From Streptomyces adelaidensis (GTDB lineage: Bacteria; Actinomycetota; Actinomycetes; Streptomycetales; Streptomycetaceae): a stretch of DNA of 64,000 nt. Where the stretch lies: positions 62,001 to 126,000 of the forward strand of contig NZ_JAEMUX010000013.1 of assembly GCF_016598475.1 (NCBI RefSeq), given 5' to 3'. Within the stretch, counting starts at the first letter, position 1, and the number at the start of each line of letters is the position of its first letter. Under the pieces are notes generated by a model. It was not told the origin of the DNA. It saw nothing but the letters and a program-made list of their open reading frames with translations, and ran no database searches. Below are positions 1 to 7,793 of the stretch, one piece after another. The position numbers and the translations under genes were made by a program.

Positions 1-1181
1 ACGAGCACCTCGCCCTCGGTGACGTCGAACAGCCGCGGCACCAGCCCGAGCAGCGTCGACTTCCCGCTGCCCGTGGACCCGATGACGGCGGTCGTCTCAC
101 CCGGCCGCGCCGTGACCTCGATCGACCTGAGCACCGGCTCCTCGGCCCCCGGGTAGCGGAAACCCGCACCCCGTACCTCCAGGAACCCACGCCGCCGCAG
201 CTCCCGTACGGGCTCGGTGGGCGGCACGACACTCGTCTCGGTGTCGAGGACCTCCTGAATGCGCTCGGCGCACACTTCCGCGCGCGGCATCATCATGAAC
301 ATGAAGGTGGCCATCATCACGGACATGACGATCTGCATCAGATAGGCGAGGAACGCGGTGAGCGCCCCGATCTCCATGCCCCCGCTGTCGATCCGGTGCG
401 CCCCGAACCACACCACCGCGATCGACGAGACGTTCACGACCGTCATCACGATGGGGAACATCAGCGCCAGCAGCCGCCCGGTCCCCAGGGACACCTCGGT
501 CAGGTCGGCGTTCGCCGCCCGGAAGCGGTCCTTCTCGTAGTCGTCCTTCACGAACGCCCGGATGACCCGGTTGCCGGTGATCTGCTCCCGCAGCACCCGG
601 TTCACCGTGTCGAGCCGCTCCTGCATCAGCCGGAACTGGGGGCGCAACCGGCGCACGATCAGGCTGACGGAGATCCCGAGCACTGGTACGACGGCGAGCA
701 GCACCCCGGACAACGGCACATCGAGACCGAGTGCCAGCACGATGCCGCCCACACACATGATCGGCGCCGACACCACCAGCGTGAACGTCATCAGCACCAG
801 CATCTGCACCTGCTGCACATCGTTCGTCGTCCGCGTGATCAGCGACGGCGCACCGAAGTGACCGACCTCACGCGCCGAGAACGACTGCACCCGGTCGAAC
901 ACGGCCGCCCTGATGTCCCGGCCGACCGCCGACGCCGTACGGGCGCCGTAGTACACGGCCCCGATGTTGCACACGACCTGCACCAGCGAGATGCCGATCA
1001 TCAGCGCGCCGAAGGACAGGATGTAACCCGTGTCCCCCTCCACCACACCGTTGTCGATGATGTCCGCGTTCAGCGTCGGCAGATAGAGCGTGGCGCACGT
1101 CTGTACGAACTGCAGCAGCACCAACAGGACAATGGGTTTCTTGTACGGACGAAGATGACTTCTCAGCAATCGTATGAGCAC
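1..1181 (-). CDS. ABC exporter, fused permease and ATPase (3' part beyond window)
   Basis: Type IV ABC exporter half-transporter that should work as a dimer in the cytoplasmic membrane to export a lipid, peptide or drug. About 393 codons are visible. An N-terminal six-helix membrane domain comes first, followed by the start of the ATPase domain, whose Walker A motif GSTGSGKST lies near the window edge; the rest of the ATPase is off the left end. The GTG at 1181 is chosen because a purine-rich CGAGAG precedes it and the protein begins with the usual basic VLIRLLRSHLRPYKK. Substrate cannot be told. Exporters of this type often come in pairs, so a partner may lie to the left. Confidence 0.88.
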   Translation of the reverse strand, partial: MLIRLLRSHLRPYKKPIVLLVLLQFVQTCATLYLPTLNADIIDNGVVEGDTGYILSFGALMIGISLVQVVCNIGAVYYGARTASAVGRDIRAAVFDRVQSFSAREVGHFGAPSLITRTTNDVQQVQMLVLMTFTLVVSAPIMCVGGIVLALGLDVPLSGVLLAVVPVLGISVSLIVRRLRPQFRLMQERLDTVNRVLREQITGNRVIRAFVKDDYEKDRFRAANADLTEVSLGTGRLLALMFPIVMTVVNVSSIAVVWFGAHRIDSGGMEIGALTAFLAYLMQIVMSVMMATFMFMMMPRAEVCAERIQEVLDTETSVVPPTEPVRELRRRGFLEVRGAGFRYPGAEEPVLRSIEVTARPGETTAVIGSTGSGKSTLLGLVPRLFDVTEGEVL

Positions 1182-1373
1182 GCGAGATCTCTCGGAGTCG
1201 AGGACGAGGATGTGGATGCACCACCCCCCATCGTCCGACACTCCACCCGCGTTACCTCAACCGAATTAACCCAACGGTGAAGGATCGGTGTTCCGCCCCC
1301 GGAGAGGACGGGCGACCGCCGCGACCAGCCACGACGAACCCGCGGCCGTCCGAAGCCCGGCTACGGCGGGCGT

Positions 1374-2828
1374 CTACGCCCGAAATGCTCCGGGGTGAGT
1401 CTGCTCACGTACCGATACGTACTGCTGCCGAACCGCCTGTCCGACCGCCAGGTCGTCCGCCGGATCCAGCACCTGCGCGGCCGCTCCGGGCCACAGTGGC
1501 GGCGTACGCGGATCGAGGGTCCCCTGGGTGACTCCGAGCGCCCAGGCGGCCTGCCGGGCCGCCCCCACCGCCGCGTAGTCCGCCGGCTGCGGCACCACGA
1601 TCTGCACCCCGAACAGCGCGGGCGCCGCCGCCTGCACCGCGGGCAGTTCGGCCGCCGCACCCAGCAGGAAGATCCGCCGCACATCGACGCCCCGCCCGCG
1701 CAGCACGTCCAGCGCGTCCGCGAGCCCGCACAGCATGCCCTCGAACGCGGCCCGCGCGAAGTGCTCCGGCTTCATCGACTCCCGCCGCAGCCCGGCCAGC
1801 GTCCCGGCCGTGTGCGGCAGATTCGGTGTCCGCTCGCCCTCCAGATACGGCAGCATGACCAGCCCGTGCGACCCCGGCGTCGACTTCATCGCCAGCTCGG
1901 ACAGCGCCTCCAGATCGGCCACTCCCAGCATCTCGGTGGCCCCGCGCAGCGTCCGTACGGCGTTCATCGTGGTGACGACCGGCAGATGCATCCCCGTGGC
2001 GTCGGCCAGCGAGGTGATCATCCCGGTGGAGTCGACGAGCGCCTCGCTGTGTACGGCCATGACGGACCCGGAGGCCCCCAGTGACACCACCGCGTCGCCG
2101 AGCGCGATACCGAGCCCGAACGCGGCGGCCATGGTCTCGCCGGTGCCGGCGGAGATGAGGAGCCCCTCCGGCGTCGTACCCGCGGCGTCCGACGGCCCGA
2201 GCACCTCGGGCAGCATGACCTGGTGCCCGAGGGCCATCTCGACGAGATCGGTCCGGTACTGCCCGGTCGCCGCGTTCCAGTACCCGGTCCCGGACGCCCC
2301 ACCCCGGTCGGTGGTTCTCCTGACAGGCCGTCCCAGCAACTGCCAGACCAGCCAGTCGTGCGCCTGGAGCAGTACGGCCGTACGCATCGCCGCGTCCGGC
2401 TCCGTCCGGCTCATCCAGCGCAGCTTGGTCACCGGCTGCGCGGCCCCCGGCACACACCCGACGGCCTCGGCCCACGCCCCGCGCCCCCCGAGCGCGTCGA
2501 CGAGGTCGGCCGCCGCGACCTGGGACCGCTTGTCACCGCCGACCATCGCCGGCCGCACGGTGTTGCCCTGTGCGTCCAGCGCGATCAGCCCGTTCTGCTG
2601 GGACGACACCCCGATCGCCTGCACGCCCTCCAGCAGCCCACCGACGGCCGCCTCCCCCAGGGACAGCAGCCACGCCTGTGGATCGACGTCCGACGGACGC
2701 CCCCCGCCCTCCGCCGATTCCAGCGGGTGCGGGGCATAGCCCTGCCTGAGCACGGCCCCTGTGTCCGAGTCACAGACGACAATGCGCGTAAATTCGGGCG
2801 AACTGTCCAGCCCGGCGACTATCCCCAT
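1374..2828 (-). CDS. xylB: Xylulokinase (FGGY carbohydrate kinase)
   Basis: Phosphorylates D-xylulose with ATP, feeding the pentose phosphate pathway. The protein has 484 residues, normal for bacterial XylB. It opens with the FGGY phosphate-loop motif GLDSSPEFTR near residue 6 and has the second ATPase domain with GASGSVMAV and FLLGAAAELP segments. No xylose isomerase or xylose transporter lies next to it, so the sugar specificity rests on family resemblance alone; a related pentulose is possible. Transcription runs toward the ABC exporter across a 190 bp gap in which I see no gene. Confidence 0.85.
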   Translation of the reverse strand: MGIVAGLDSSPEFTRIVVCDSDTGAVLRQGYAPHPLESAEGGGRPSDVDPQAWLLSLGEAAVGGLLEGVQAIGVSSQQNGLIALDAQGNTVRPAMVGGDKRSQVAAADLVDALGGRGAWAEAVGCVPGAAQPVTKLRWMSRTEPDAAMRTAVLLQAHDWLVWQLLGRPVRRTTDRGGASGTGYWNAATGQYRTDLVEMALGHQVMLPEVLGPSDAAGTTPEGLLISAGTGETMAAAFGLGIALGDAVVSLGASGSVMAVHSEALVDSTGMITSLADATGMHLPVVTTMNAVRTLRGATEMLGVADLEALSELAMKSTPGSHGLVMLPYLEGERTPNLPHTAGTLAGLRRESMKPEHFARAAFEGMLCGLADALDVLRGRGVDVRRIFLLGAAAELPAVQAAAPALFGVQIVVPQPADYAAVGAARQAAWALGVTQGTLDPRTPPLWPGAAAQVLDPADDLAVGQAVRQQYVSVREQTHPGAFRA

Positions 2829-2897
2829 GGCGGAAATTCTGCCGCACGGGAAGGGGTGGGAGTGTCGCGCGGCGGCTGGGCCGACGCGATGCGGCCG

Positions 2898-3212
2898 CTA
2901 CGTATTACTGGTACCCCAGTCGTCTCCGGCGGAGCCGTTCGCGTTACGCGCGCGCAGCGACCGCACCCGCTCGGTGACCGAGTCGGGCACATGGTCCCCG
3001 ACCTTGTCACTGACCACGTGGTACGCCTTGCCCGCGAACACGCGCCCCTGCTGGGCCGCCGACTCCGCGGTGTTCCGCACCGCCGGGTTCTGCGCGACCT
3101 GCCGGGCGGACTTCTTCAACTGCTCGTAGCGTTCGCGCCCGGCACGTGTGCCCAACACGTAACCCAGGGCCAGTCCGGCAAAGAACGTGAGCCGATAGCG
3201 CATGGCGACCAC
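2898..3212 (-). CDS. Small YtxH-like membrane-anchored protein
   Basis: 104 residues, or 101 if translation begins at the second ATG at 3203. A short hydrophobic N-terminal segment (RLTFFAGLALGYVLGTRAG) resembles the YtxH family anchor and is followed by a charged, probably helical tail (YEQLKKSARQVAQNPAV). Proteins of this kind are common and conserved in streptomycetes, with no assigned function. It lies between xylB and the tRNA genes with no clear operon partner. Confidence 0.7.
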   Translation of the reverse strand: MVAMRYRLTFFAGLALGYVLGTRAGRERYEQLKKSARQVAQNPAVRNTAESAAQQGRVFAGKAYHVVSDKVGDHVPDSVTERVRSLRARNANGSAGDDWGTSNT

Positions 3213-3378
3213 CCTTCCCTTACGTCTGCTTCGGTCCCGTCCGTTGCCCCTGCGTGGGCGACGGACACGGGGATACCGATTGGCGGAGCACCCCCCTGCT
3301 TGCGCTAATGTATGTGTCGCAGCGAGCGCACGCCCCCTGGCGAATACCCAGGGAGGTACGTTCGATGCAACGAGGCAA

Positions 3379-3451
3379 TCCTCCGTAGCTCAATTGGCAG
3401 AGCAGCCGGCTGTTAACCGGCAGGTTACTGGTTCGAGTCCAGTCGGGGGAG
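3379..3451 (+). tRNA. tRNA-Asn (GTT), copy 1
   Basis: Complete 73-nt cloverleaf without an encoded CCA. The acceptor arms TCCTCCG and CGGGGGA pair with one T-G wobble. The anticodon loop CTGTTAA gives GTT, and the T arm ACTGG/CCAGT encloses TTCGAGT. The discriminator base is G. A second copy follows after only six bases. Confidence 0.97.
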
Positions 3452-3457
3452 CTTCGA

Positions 3458-3530
3458 TCTTCCGTAGCTCAATTGGCAGAGCAGCCGGCTGTTAACCGGC
3501 AGGTTACTGGTTCGAGTCCAGTCGGGAGAG
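3458..3530 (+). tRNA. tRNA-Asn (GTT), copy 2
   Basis: Tandem copy of the preceding tRNA-Asn, identical in the D, anticodon and T arms. The acceptor stem carries a compensatory change: the third pair is T-A here (TCTTCCG/CGGGAGA) and C-G in copy 1. Both copies probably form one transcript ending at the hairpin just downstream. Confidence 0.97.
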
Positions 3531-3541
3531 CAACCTGAACG

Positions 3542-3564
3542 AGGACCCCGTCGGGGTCCTTTTT
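3542..3564 (+). terminator. Rho-independent terminator of the tRNA-Asn pair
   Basis: An 8-bp perfect stem AGGACCCC/GGGGTCCT with a GTC loop is followed directly by a run of T. It is one of the few canonical terminators with a T tract in this GC-rich window, and lies 11 bases after the second tRNA-Asn. Confidence 0.9.
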
Positions 3565-3707
3565 CACGTCCGGGGGAACCGCGCGGGCCGCGCCCAAGTC
3601 CTCAAGGTCAAGAAGCGCATGCGAAGGCCGATCATCCGAAGCAGGAGATCGTATGAGCGGCTATGCTGCGGCAGACGGCGCGCACAAATGTGCGCGACAC
3701 GCCGCAC

Positions 3708-3781
3708 GGGGCGGTAGCTCAGCCGGTTAGAGCAGCGGACTCATAATCCGTCGGCCGTGGGTTCGAGTCCCACCCGCCCCA
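3708..3781 (+). tRNA. tRNA with CAT anticodon (probably elongator Met; Ile2 possible)
   Basis: Complete 74-nt cloverleaf: acceptor GGGGCGG/CCGCCCC, anticodon loop CTCATAA, T arm GTGGG/CCCAC, discriminator A. A CAT anticodon is used both by Met tRNAs and by the Ile tRNA modified with lysidine, and the sequence alone does not separate them here. The 3' 44 bases (3737-3780) recur as a near copy at 15015-15058, so the gene appears to have served as the attachment site of an integrative element and keeps its full sequence at the left junction. A short perfect hairpin (GCGCACA AA TGTGCGC, 3680-3695) sits just upstream. Confidence 0.93.
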
Positions 3782-4249
3782 CTTCAGCAGGGCTCTGACC
3801 TGCGGAAACGTTCATTTTTGGGTGTCGGAGCGTCAACTTTGCCTGAACGGACTGAATCCGCTGCTCGCGAGTCTGAGATCTCGCCGGTCCTGTGGTGCTC
3901 GGAAATTGTTTGATCGCTCTGACCTGCGACGGAACAGGTATCCAAGGATGTCGTCGGCCTCCGGGGCCGCTGCCCGGGGGGCTCGAAGCCAAGGTCCAGG
4001 GACCAGACAGGGACCAAGACGGCGCCGACACAATGCGTCGCGTGTGTGGGATCCGGGACGGGGCGCTTCTCATCCGCTGGCTGTGGGCTGTCGTCCGCGA
4101 TGTATCCGGTCGGGTGCCGGGTGCACCGGGCGTAGTGGATGGTGGTGCCTCTTGGCGCTGTCAGTGGCGGGACGGCGCGTGTTGCTGATGGCGTGGCCGA
4201 TCGGCGATCCCGGTTGTTGAGAGTCAGTTGCGCCCCCCCCCGGCGTCTG
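3782..4249. other. Left arm of the island, no gene seen
   Basis: About 470 bp with reading frames on both strands that resemble no family and have low-quality codon use. It holds GCTCTGACCTGCG twice (3792-3804 and 3916-3928) and two spaced AGGGACCA units near 4000. I interpret this as attachment-site arm sequence rather than coding DNA. Confidence 0.4.
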
Positions 4250-4772
4250 TCGGGGCGGGAGGGGATCGGCGCCCTGCTCACCGACTTCCTCACGGGCCTG
4301 GACCGGCAGTCCGACGCCCTGCGGCCGTCCGACGCGCCGCGCCTGGGAAGGGTCGTCCTCGACCTGCTGTCGGCCTGGATCGCCCAGGTACGGGAGGCGG
4401 CGCGCCCTGCCGCCGGAGACCCGCCACCGGGCCCTGACGGAACGCATCCGGGCGTTCATCCGGCAGAACCTGCACGATCCGGAGCTGACGCCGCCCGTGA
4501 TCGCCGCCGCGCACCACATCTCCGTCAGCCATCTGCACCGCGTCTTCCAGGAACAGCAGCGGGGCGAGACGGTCGCCTCCTGGATCCGCCGGCAGCGTCT
4601 GGAGGGCGCCCGCCGCGACCTCGCGGACCCCGCGCTGCGCACCACGCCGATCCACACCATCGCCGCCCGCTGGGGCCTGCCGCGCGCCTCCGACTTCACC
4701 CGTGCCCATCGCAGGGCGTACGGGATGTCGCCCATGGAGTACCGCCTTCGCGCACGCCTGGAGCGGGAGTAG
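4250..4772 (+). pseudogene. AraC-family regulator, 5'-truncated and frameshifted
   Basis: The second half is a clear AraC/XylS DNA-binding domain: RIRAFIRQNLHDPELT, then HISVSHLHRVFQE and WGLPRASDFTRAHRRAYGMSP, ending at a stop at 4772. The preceding segment (GALLTDFLTGLDRQSDAL, VVLDLLSAWIAQVREAA) matches the linker of AraC-binding-domain-2 regulators but lies in another frame. The frame changes between about 4395 and 4410, where one base has been gained or lost. The N-terminal ligand domain is missing. It is therefore a remnant, unless the shift is a sequencing error, which would still leave the 5' truncation. Confidence 0.75.
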
Positions 4773-4892
4773 ACGCACAGCCAAGTCCCAGTGGAGACCC
4801 ATAGCTAACGACTCCATCAGCAGTCACCCCGCATCCTGATCAGGCACCTGCACCACCGGCACATCGACGAAATCAGAGAGGTACTTGCTGTC

Positions 4893-5393
4893 ATGATCAT
4901 GAAGTCACTGACGAAGCTCTCAGCAGTCGCGGCCACGGGGGTGTGCGCCGTCGCCTTCGCCACACCAGCCAACGCGGCAGCAACCGCCTACGAGACGCTC
5001 TACAACGCCGCGACCTCGAAGTGTCTGGCCGTCCCCGGCGCGAACACGGCCAACGGCGTCGGTCTGGTCCAGTGGACATGCAGCGGCAACAGCGAGCAGC
5101 AGTGGCAACTGGAGTCGGTCGCGGGCGGAAACGGCGACCGGTACATCGTCAGAAACCTGAACAGCAACAAGTGCCTCGCCATGCCGAACGCCAGCACGGC
5201 CATCGGCACCCAGGCCATCCAGTGGACCTGCAACGGCGGCAGCGAACAGATCTGGATCCACGACAGCGCCAACCGCCTGCGCAACCTGAACAGCGACAAG
5301 TGCCTGGCCATCCCCAACTCCAGCACCACCAACGGCACCGAGGCAATCCAGTGGACCTGCACCACTAGCGGCGACCAGGTGTGGGTCTGGTAG
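4893..5393 (+). CDS. Secreted ricin-type beta-trefoil lectin
   Basis: 166 residues: a Sec signal peptide (positively charged MIMK start, hydrophobic core, cleavage after ANA near residue 28) followed by one ricin B-type trefoil of about 135 residues. The three subdomains each carry the repeated NxxSxKCLAxPxA pattern, and end in the QxW signatures QQW, QIW and QVW. Such domains bind galactose-type or other glycans. There is no attached catalytic domain, so it is a free carbohydrate-binding protein. A GAGAGG site precedes the ATG at 4893; a second in-frame ATG lies at 4899. A strong hairpin follows the gene. Confidence 0.88.
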   Translation: MIMKSLTKLSAVAATGVCAVAFATPANAAATAYETLYNAATSKCLAVPGANTANGVGLVQWTCSGNSEQQWQLESVAGGNGDRYIVRNLNSNKCLAMPNASTAIGTQAIQWTCNGGSEQIWIHDSANRLRNLNSDKCLAIPNSSTTNGTEAIQWTCTTSGDQVWVW

Positions 5394-5404
5394 AAGGAAC
5401 CGCC

Positions 5405-5433
5405 GGAGCGGCCCTCCCCACGAGGGCCGCTCC
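5405..5433 (+). terminator. Hairpin terminator after first lectin gene
   Basis: Perfect 12-bp stem GGAGCGGCCCTC/GAGGGCCGCTCC with a CCCAC loop, 12 bases beyond the lectin stop codon. No T tract, as is usual in Streptomyces. Confidence 0.75.
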
Positions 5434-5472
5434 TCCTTCGGCAACAGCAGGAACGGCTAAGGAAACTCCCGA

Positions 5473-6009
5473 ATGAGAAGACGCATCGCCGCCACCACGG
5501 CGGCCATCGCGATGCTGAGCGCGCCTCTGCTCACCGGCTCTGCCCTGACCGGTACGGCGTCGGCGGCCGAGACAGCCGAGGCAGTCGTCAACGCCCGCCT
5601 CTACAACATGGGCACCGGCCTCTGTCTGGCCAACCCGGGCTCCGACCAGGACCAGGGCACCGTGATGATCCAGTGGACGTGCAGCAACAGCGACAGCAAC
5701 TACTGGTCCCTCCAGCCGATGACCGGCGGCGGCTACCACGTGGTCAACAAGGCGAGCGGCCAGTGCCTGGCCATCCCCAGCGGGAGCACGACGCTCGGCG
5801 TCAAGGCCATCCAGTGGCCGTGCCAGGACACGCAGAACGATGAGCAGGTCTGGGTCCACGACGGGCTCGACCAGCTGAGGAACGCCAGGACCGGACTGTG
5901 CCTGGCCATCCCCAACAGCACCACGACCGCCGGCACGGAGGCCATCCAGTGGAACTGCGACGCCGTGACCGAGACGGCTCCGAACCTGGACCGGGAATGG
6001 CTGTGGTGA
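5473..6009 (+). CDS. Secreted ricin-type beta-trefoil lectin, second copy
   Basis: 178 residues with a signal peptide cleaved around ASA (about residue 33) and a single ricin-type trefoil, diverged from its upstream neighbour. Repeats LCLANPGS, QCLAIPSG and LCLAIPNS align with QW-type motifs; the last repeat ends REWLW. An AAGGAA site lies 10 bases before the ATG. The 3' end overlaps the start of the sialidase-like gene, so the two should be translated together. Its likely role is to hold the partner enzyme or the cell on glycan-rich material. Confidence 0.88.
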   Translation: MRRRIAATTAAIAMLSAPLLTGSALTGTASAAETAEAVVNARLYNMGTGLCLANPGSDQDQGTVMIQWTCSNSDSNYWSLQPMTGGGYHVVNKASGQCLAIPSGSTTLGVKAIQWPCQDTQNDEQVWVHDGLDQLRNARTGLCLAIPNSTTTAGTEAIQWNCDAVTETAPNLDREWLW

Positions 6010-7154
6010 CCCGCAAGCGCGGCTGGACCGCGCTCATGACCGCACTCGCCCTCGCCGTCCTGACCGGCCTCCTGATGCCGGGCCCGGCCTCCGCCGAGGG
6101 CACGTCGGCCGAGAAGACCGTGTACACCAACACGGTGACCGGCGGCGACGGCCCCCGTACCCCGGACATCATCAGCACGAGCGCCAGCAACGCGGTCGTG
6201 GCCTGGCGGGAAGGCCTGCGGCCCGGCAATCGGGACATGGGCTACATGCGGTACTCGTACACCACCGACGGTGGCGCGACCTGGAGCCGCCCCCAGACGC
6301 TGGCCCAGGAGACCGACCAGTACGCCTGGCACTACGTGATGCTCTACAAGTCGGGCAGCGAGCTGTTCGCGTTCCTCGGGCGCACCCCGGTCGCGGACAC
6401 GAGCGAGACGGACGGGGACGGCTGGAACAACGACGGCCTTCCGATCACCGCCACCGTCGTCAAGCGCAGCACCGACGAGGGCCACACCTGGCAGGACTAC
6501 CCCGTCACCATGCCGACCATCGGCAACCTCGCCATCTCCGGCCGCCCGATCAAGCTGGCCAACGGCAACACCGTCCTCCCGTACTGGGGCACGGGCCGGG
6601 AGAACGGGGTGCTGATCGCCACGAACCCGGACCTGAAGACCTGGACCAAGGGCGGCACCGTCTCGAACGGGAACGCCACCGGTGTCAAGGCCGGTGAGAA
6701 CCAGATCGTCGTCTCGCCGGACGATCCGAACACGCTGATCATGGTCGCCCGCGCCGACAACGCCAACGCCATGACGGCCACGAGTACCAACGGCGGCGCG
6801 AGCTGGACGGCCTTCACAGCCGCCACCGGTCTGCCGAGCAACAACGCGGCCAGGAGCTACTTCGGCAAGGACAGCAACGGCCAGCTCCTGTACATCTACA
6901 CGACCGGCGACACCAACACCCGCCCGGCCCTCTACTACAAGACCAAGCGCCCCGGCGCGACGGCTTGGAGCGCGGCCAAGTTCTTCGCCGACGGTCCCGC
7001 GAGCCAGGAGGATCCGACACCGGCCGGCACCGGCGCGGGCTGGGACACGTACCCGATGGCCGACGAGTACGCGCCGGGCAAGTTCTTCGTCACCTGGGAG
7101 TTCGACACCACCCGCATCAAGGTGAACAAGCTGGACATCTCCGACGCTCCCTGA
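5997..7154 (+). CDS. Secreted sialidase-like (BNR/Asp-box) beta-propeller protein
   Basis: 385 residues from the ATG at 5997; a GTG at 6006 overlapping the upstream TGA is an alternative. Signal peptide with AxA cleavage near residue 34. The mature part has an RxP-like motif (PRTPDIIST) and three Asp boxes: YTTDGGATWSRP, STDEGHTWQDY and STNGGASWTAF. These are the hallmarks of sialidase-fold six-bladed propellers (exo-alpha-sialidase or related glycosidases). I cannot confirm a full catalytic arginine triad, acid aspartate and tyrosine from sequence alone, so the activity is uncertain. Coupling to a lectin gene supports a glycan-degrading role. Confidence 0.8.
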   Translation: MAVVTRKRGWTALMTALALAVLTGLLMPGPASAEGTSAEKTVYTNTVTGGDGPRTPDIISTSASNAVVAWREGLRPGNRDMGYMRYSYTTDGGATWSRPQTLAQETDQYAWHYVMLYKSGSELFAFLGRTPVADTSETDGDGWNNDGLPITATVVKRSTDEGHTWQDYPVTMPTIGNLAISGRPIKLANGNTVLPYWGTGRENGVLIATNPDLKTWTKGGTVSNGNATGVKAGENQIVVSPDDPNTLIMVARADNANAMTATSTNGGASWTAFTAATGLPSNNAARSYFGKDSNGQLLYIYTTGDTNTRPALYYKTKRPGATAWSAAKFFADGPASQEDPTPAGTGAGWDTYPMADEYAPGKFFVTWEFDTTRIKVNKLDISDAP

Positions 7155-7170
7155 TCCTCGACCGCAACCG

Positions 7171-7206
7171 CCGTACCCCCTGTCGCCCGCCGGCCAGGGG
7201 GTACGG
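7171..7206 (+). terminator. Hairpin terminator after lectin/sialidase-like pair
   Basis: A 12-bp perfect inverted repeat CCGTACCCCCTG/CAGGGGGTACGG around a 12-base loop starts 17 bases after the stop codon. Confidence 0.75.
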
Positions 7207-7252
7207 CAGCATGGGGCGTCCACAGACCCGTACGACCGAAAGGCCCCCGCCC

Positions 7253-7666
7253 ATGACCGCGGCACCCGAGCCCGAGATCCTGGCCGCGTTCGAGGCGGCG
7301 AAGGGATTCATGCCGGTGAACGCGGGCCTGGCCCTGTACACGGCGGCCGCGGAAGCCGGGCAGCTCGGCCTCCCACTCCTCGAGGTCGGCACGTACTGCG
7401 GGCGCTCCACGATCCTGCTCGCCGACGTGGCCCGCGAGACCGGGACCACCGCGCTCACCGTCGACCACCACCGGGGCAGCGAGGCGCAGCAGCCGGGCTG
7501 GGACTACCACGACCCAGAGACCGTCGACCCCGAGATCGGCTACCGAGGACCCTTGTCGATTGCCTCGTGTCCCAGGCATTGGACCGCCGAAGGCCCCGCC
7601 CCGGAATCATGGGCCGGGACGCTGGGGGAGCGGGGCGAGCAGCAGGTTTTCCCCATCTCCAGGTAG
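7253..7666 (+). pseudogene. Class I SAM methyltransferase, 3'-truncated
   Basis: The first ~98 residues look like a conserved streptomycete SAM-dependent methyltransferase: FEAAKGFMPVNAGLALY, the glycine-rich SAM loop LLEVGTYCGRST, then LTVDHHRGSEAQQPGW and DYHDPETVDPEIG. From about 7548 the frame loses all resemblance and ends in unrelated sequence at 7666. A whole protein of this family is over 200 residues, so the catalytic half is gone. The junction near 7548 marks a recombination or deletion endpoint. Confidence 0.7.
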
Positions 7667-7793
7667 CGTTCCAGGTCCTCCGTCCAGCCGGGGATGAGCC
7701 CGCGCTTGCCGCAGTCGGCGACGGGGTGGCAGCGGCAGCCGTGCTCCGCGCCGACGAGGTGACGGGCGATGGGCCGACTACGGGAGTGCGGAC
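7549..7793 (-). other. Unassigned fragment downstream of methyltransferase breakpoint
   Basis: On the minus strand a frame carries RHLVGAEHGCRCHPVADC and GWTEDLERYLEMGK, which look protein-like (four spaced Cys/His residues) but belong to no family I recognise. It has no proper start, and its frame runs into the antisense of the neighbouring PucR gene. It is probably a remnant joined to the methyltransferase fragment by rearrangement. Confidence 0.3.

Noticed and set aside
3782..4249. Integrase gene at the left island end
   Set aside because: No frame on either strand shows the tyrosine recombinase R-H-R-Y pattern or a serine recombinase domain.
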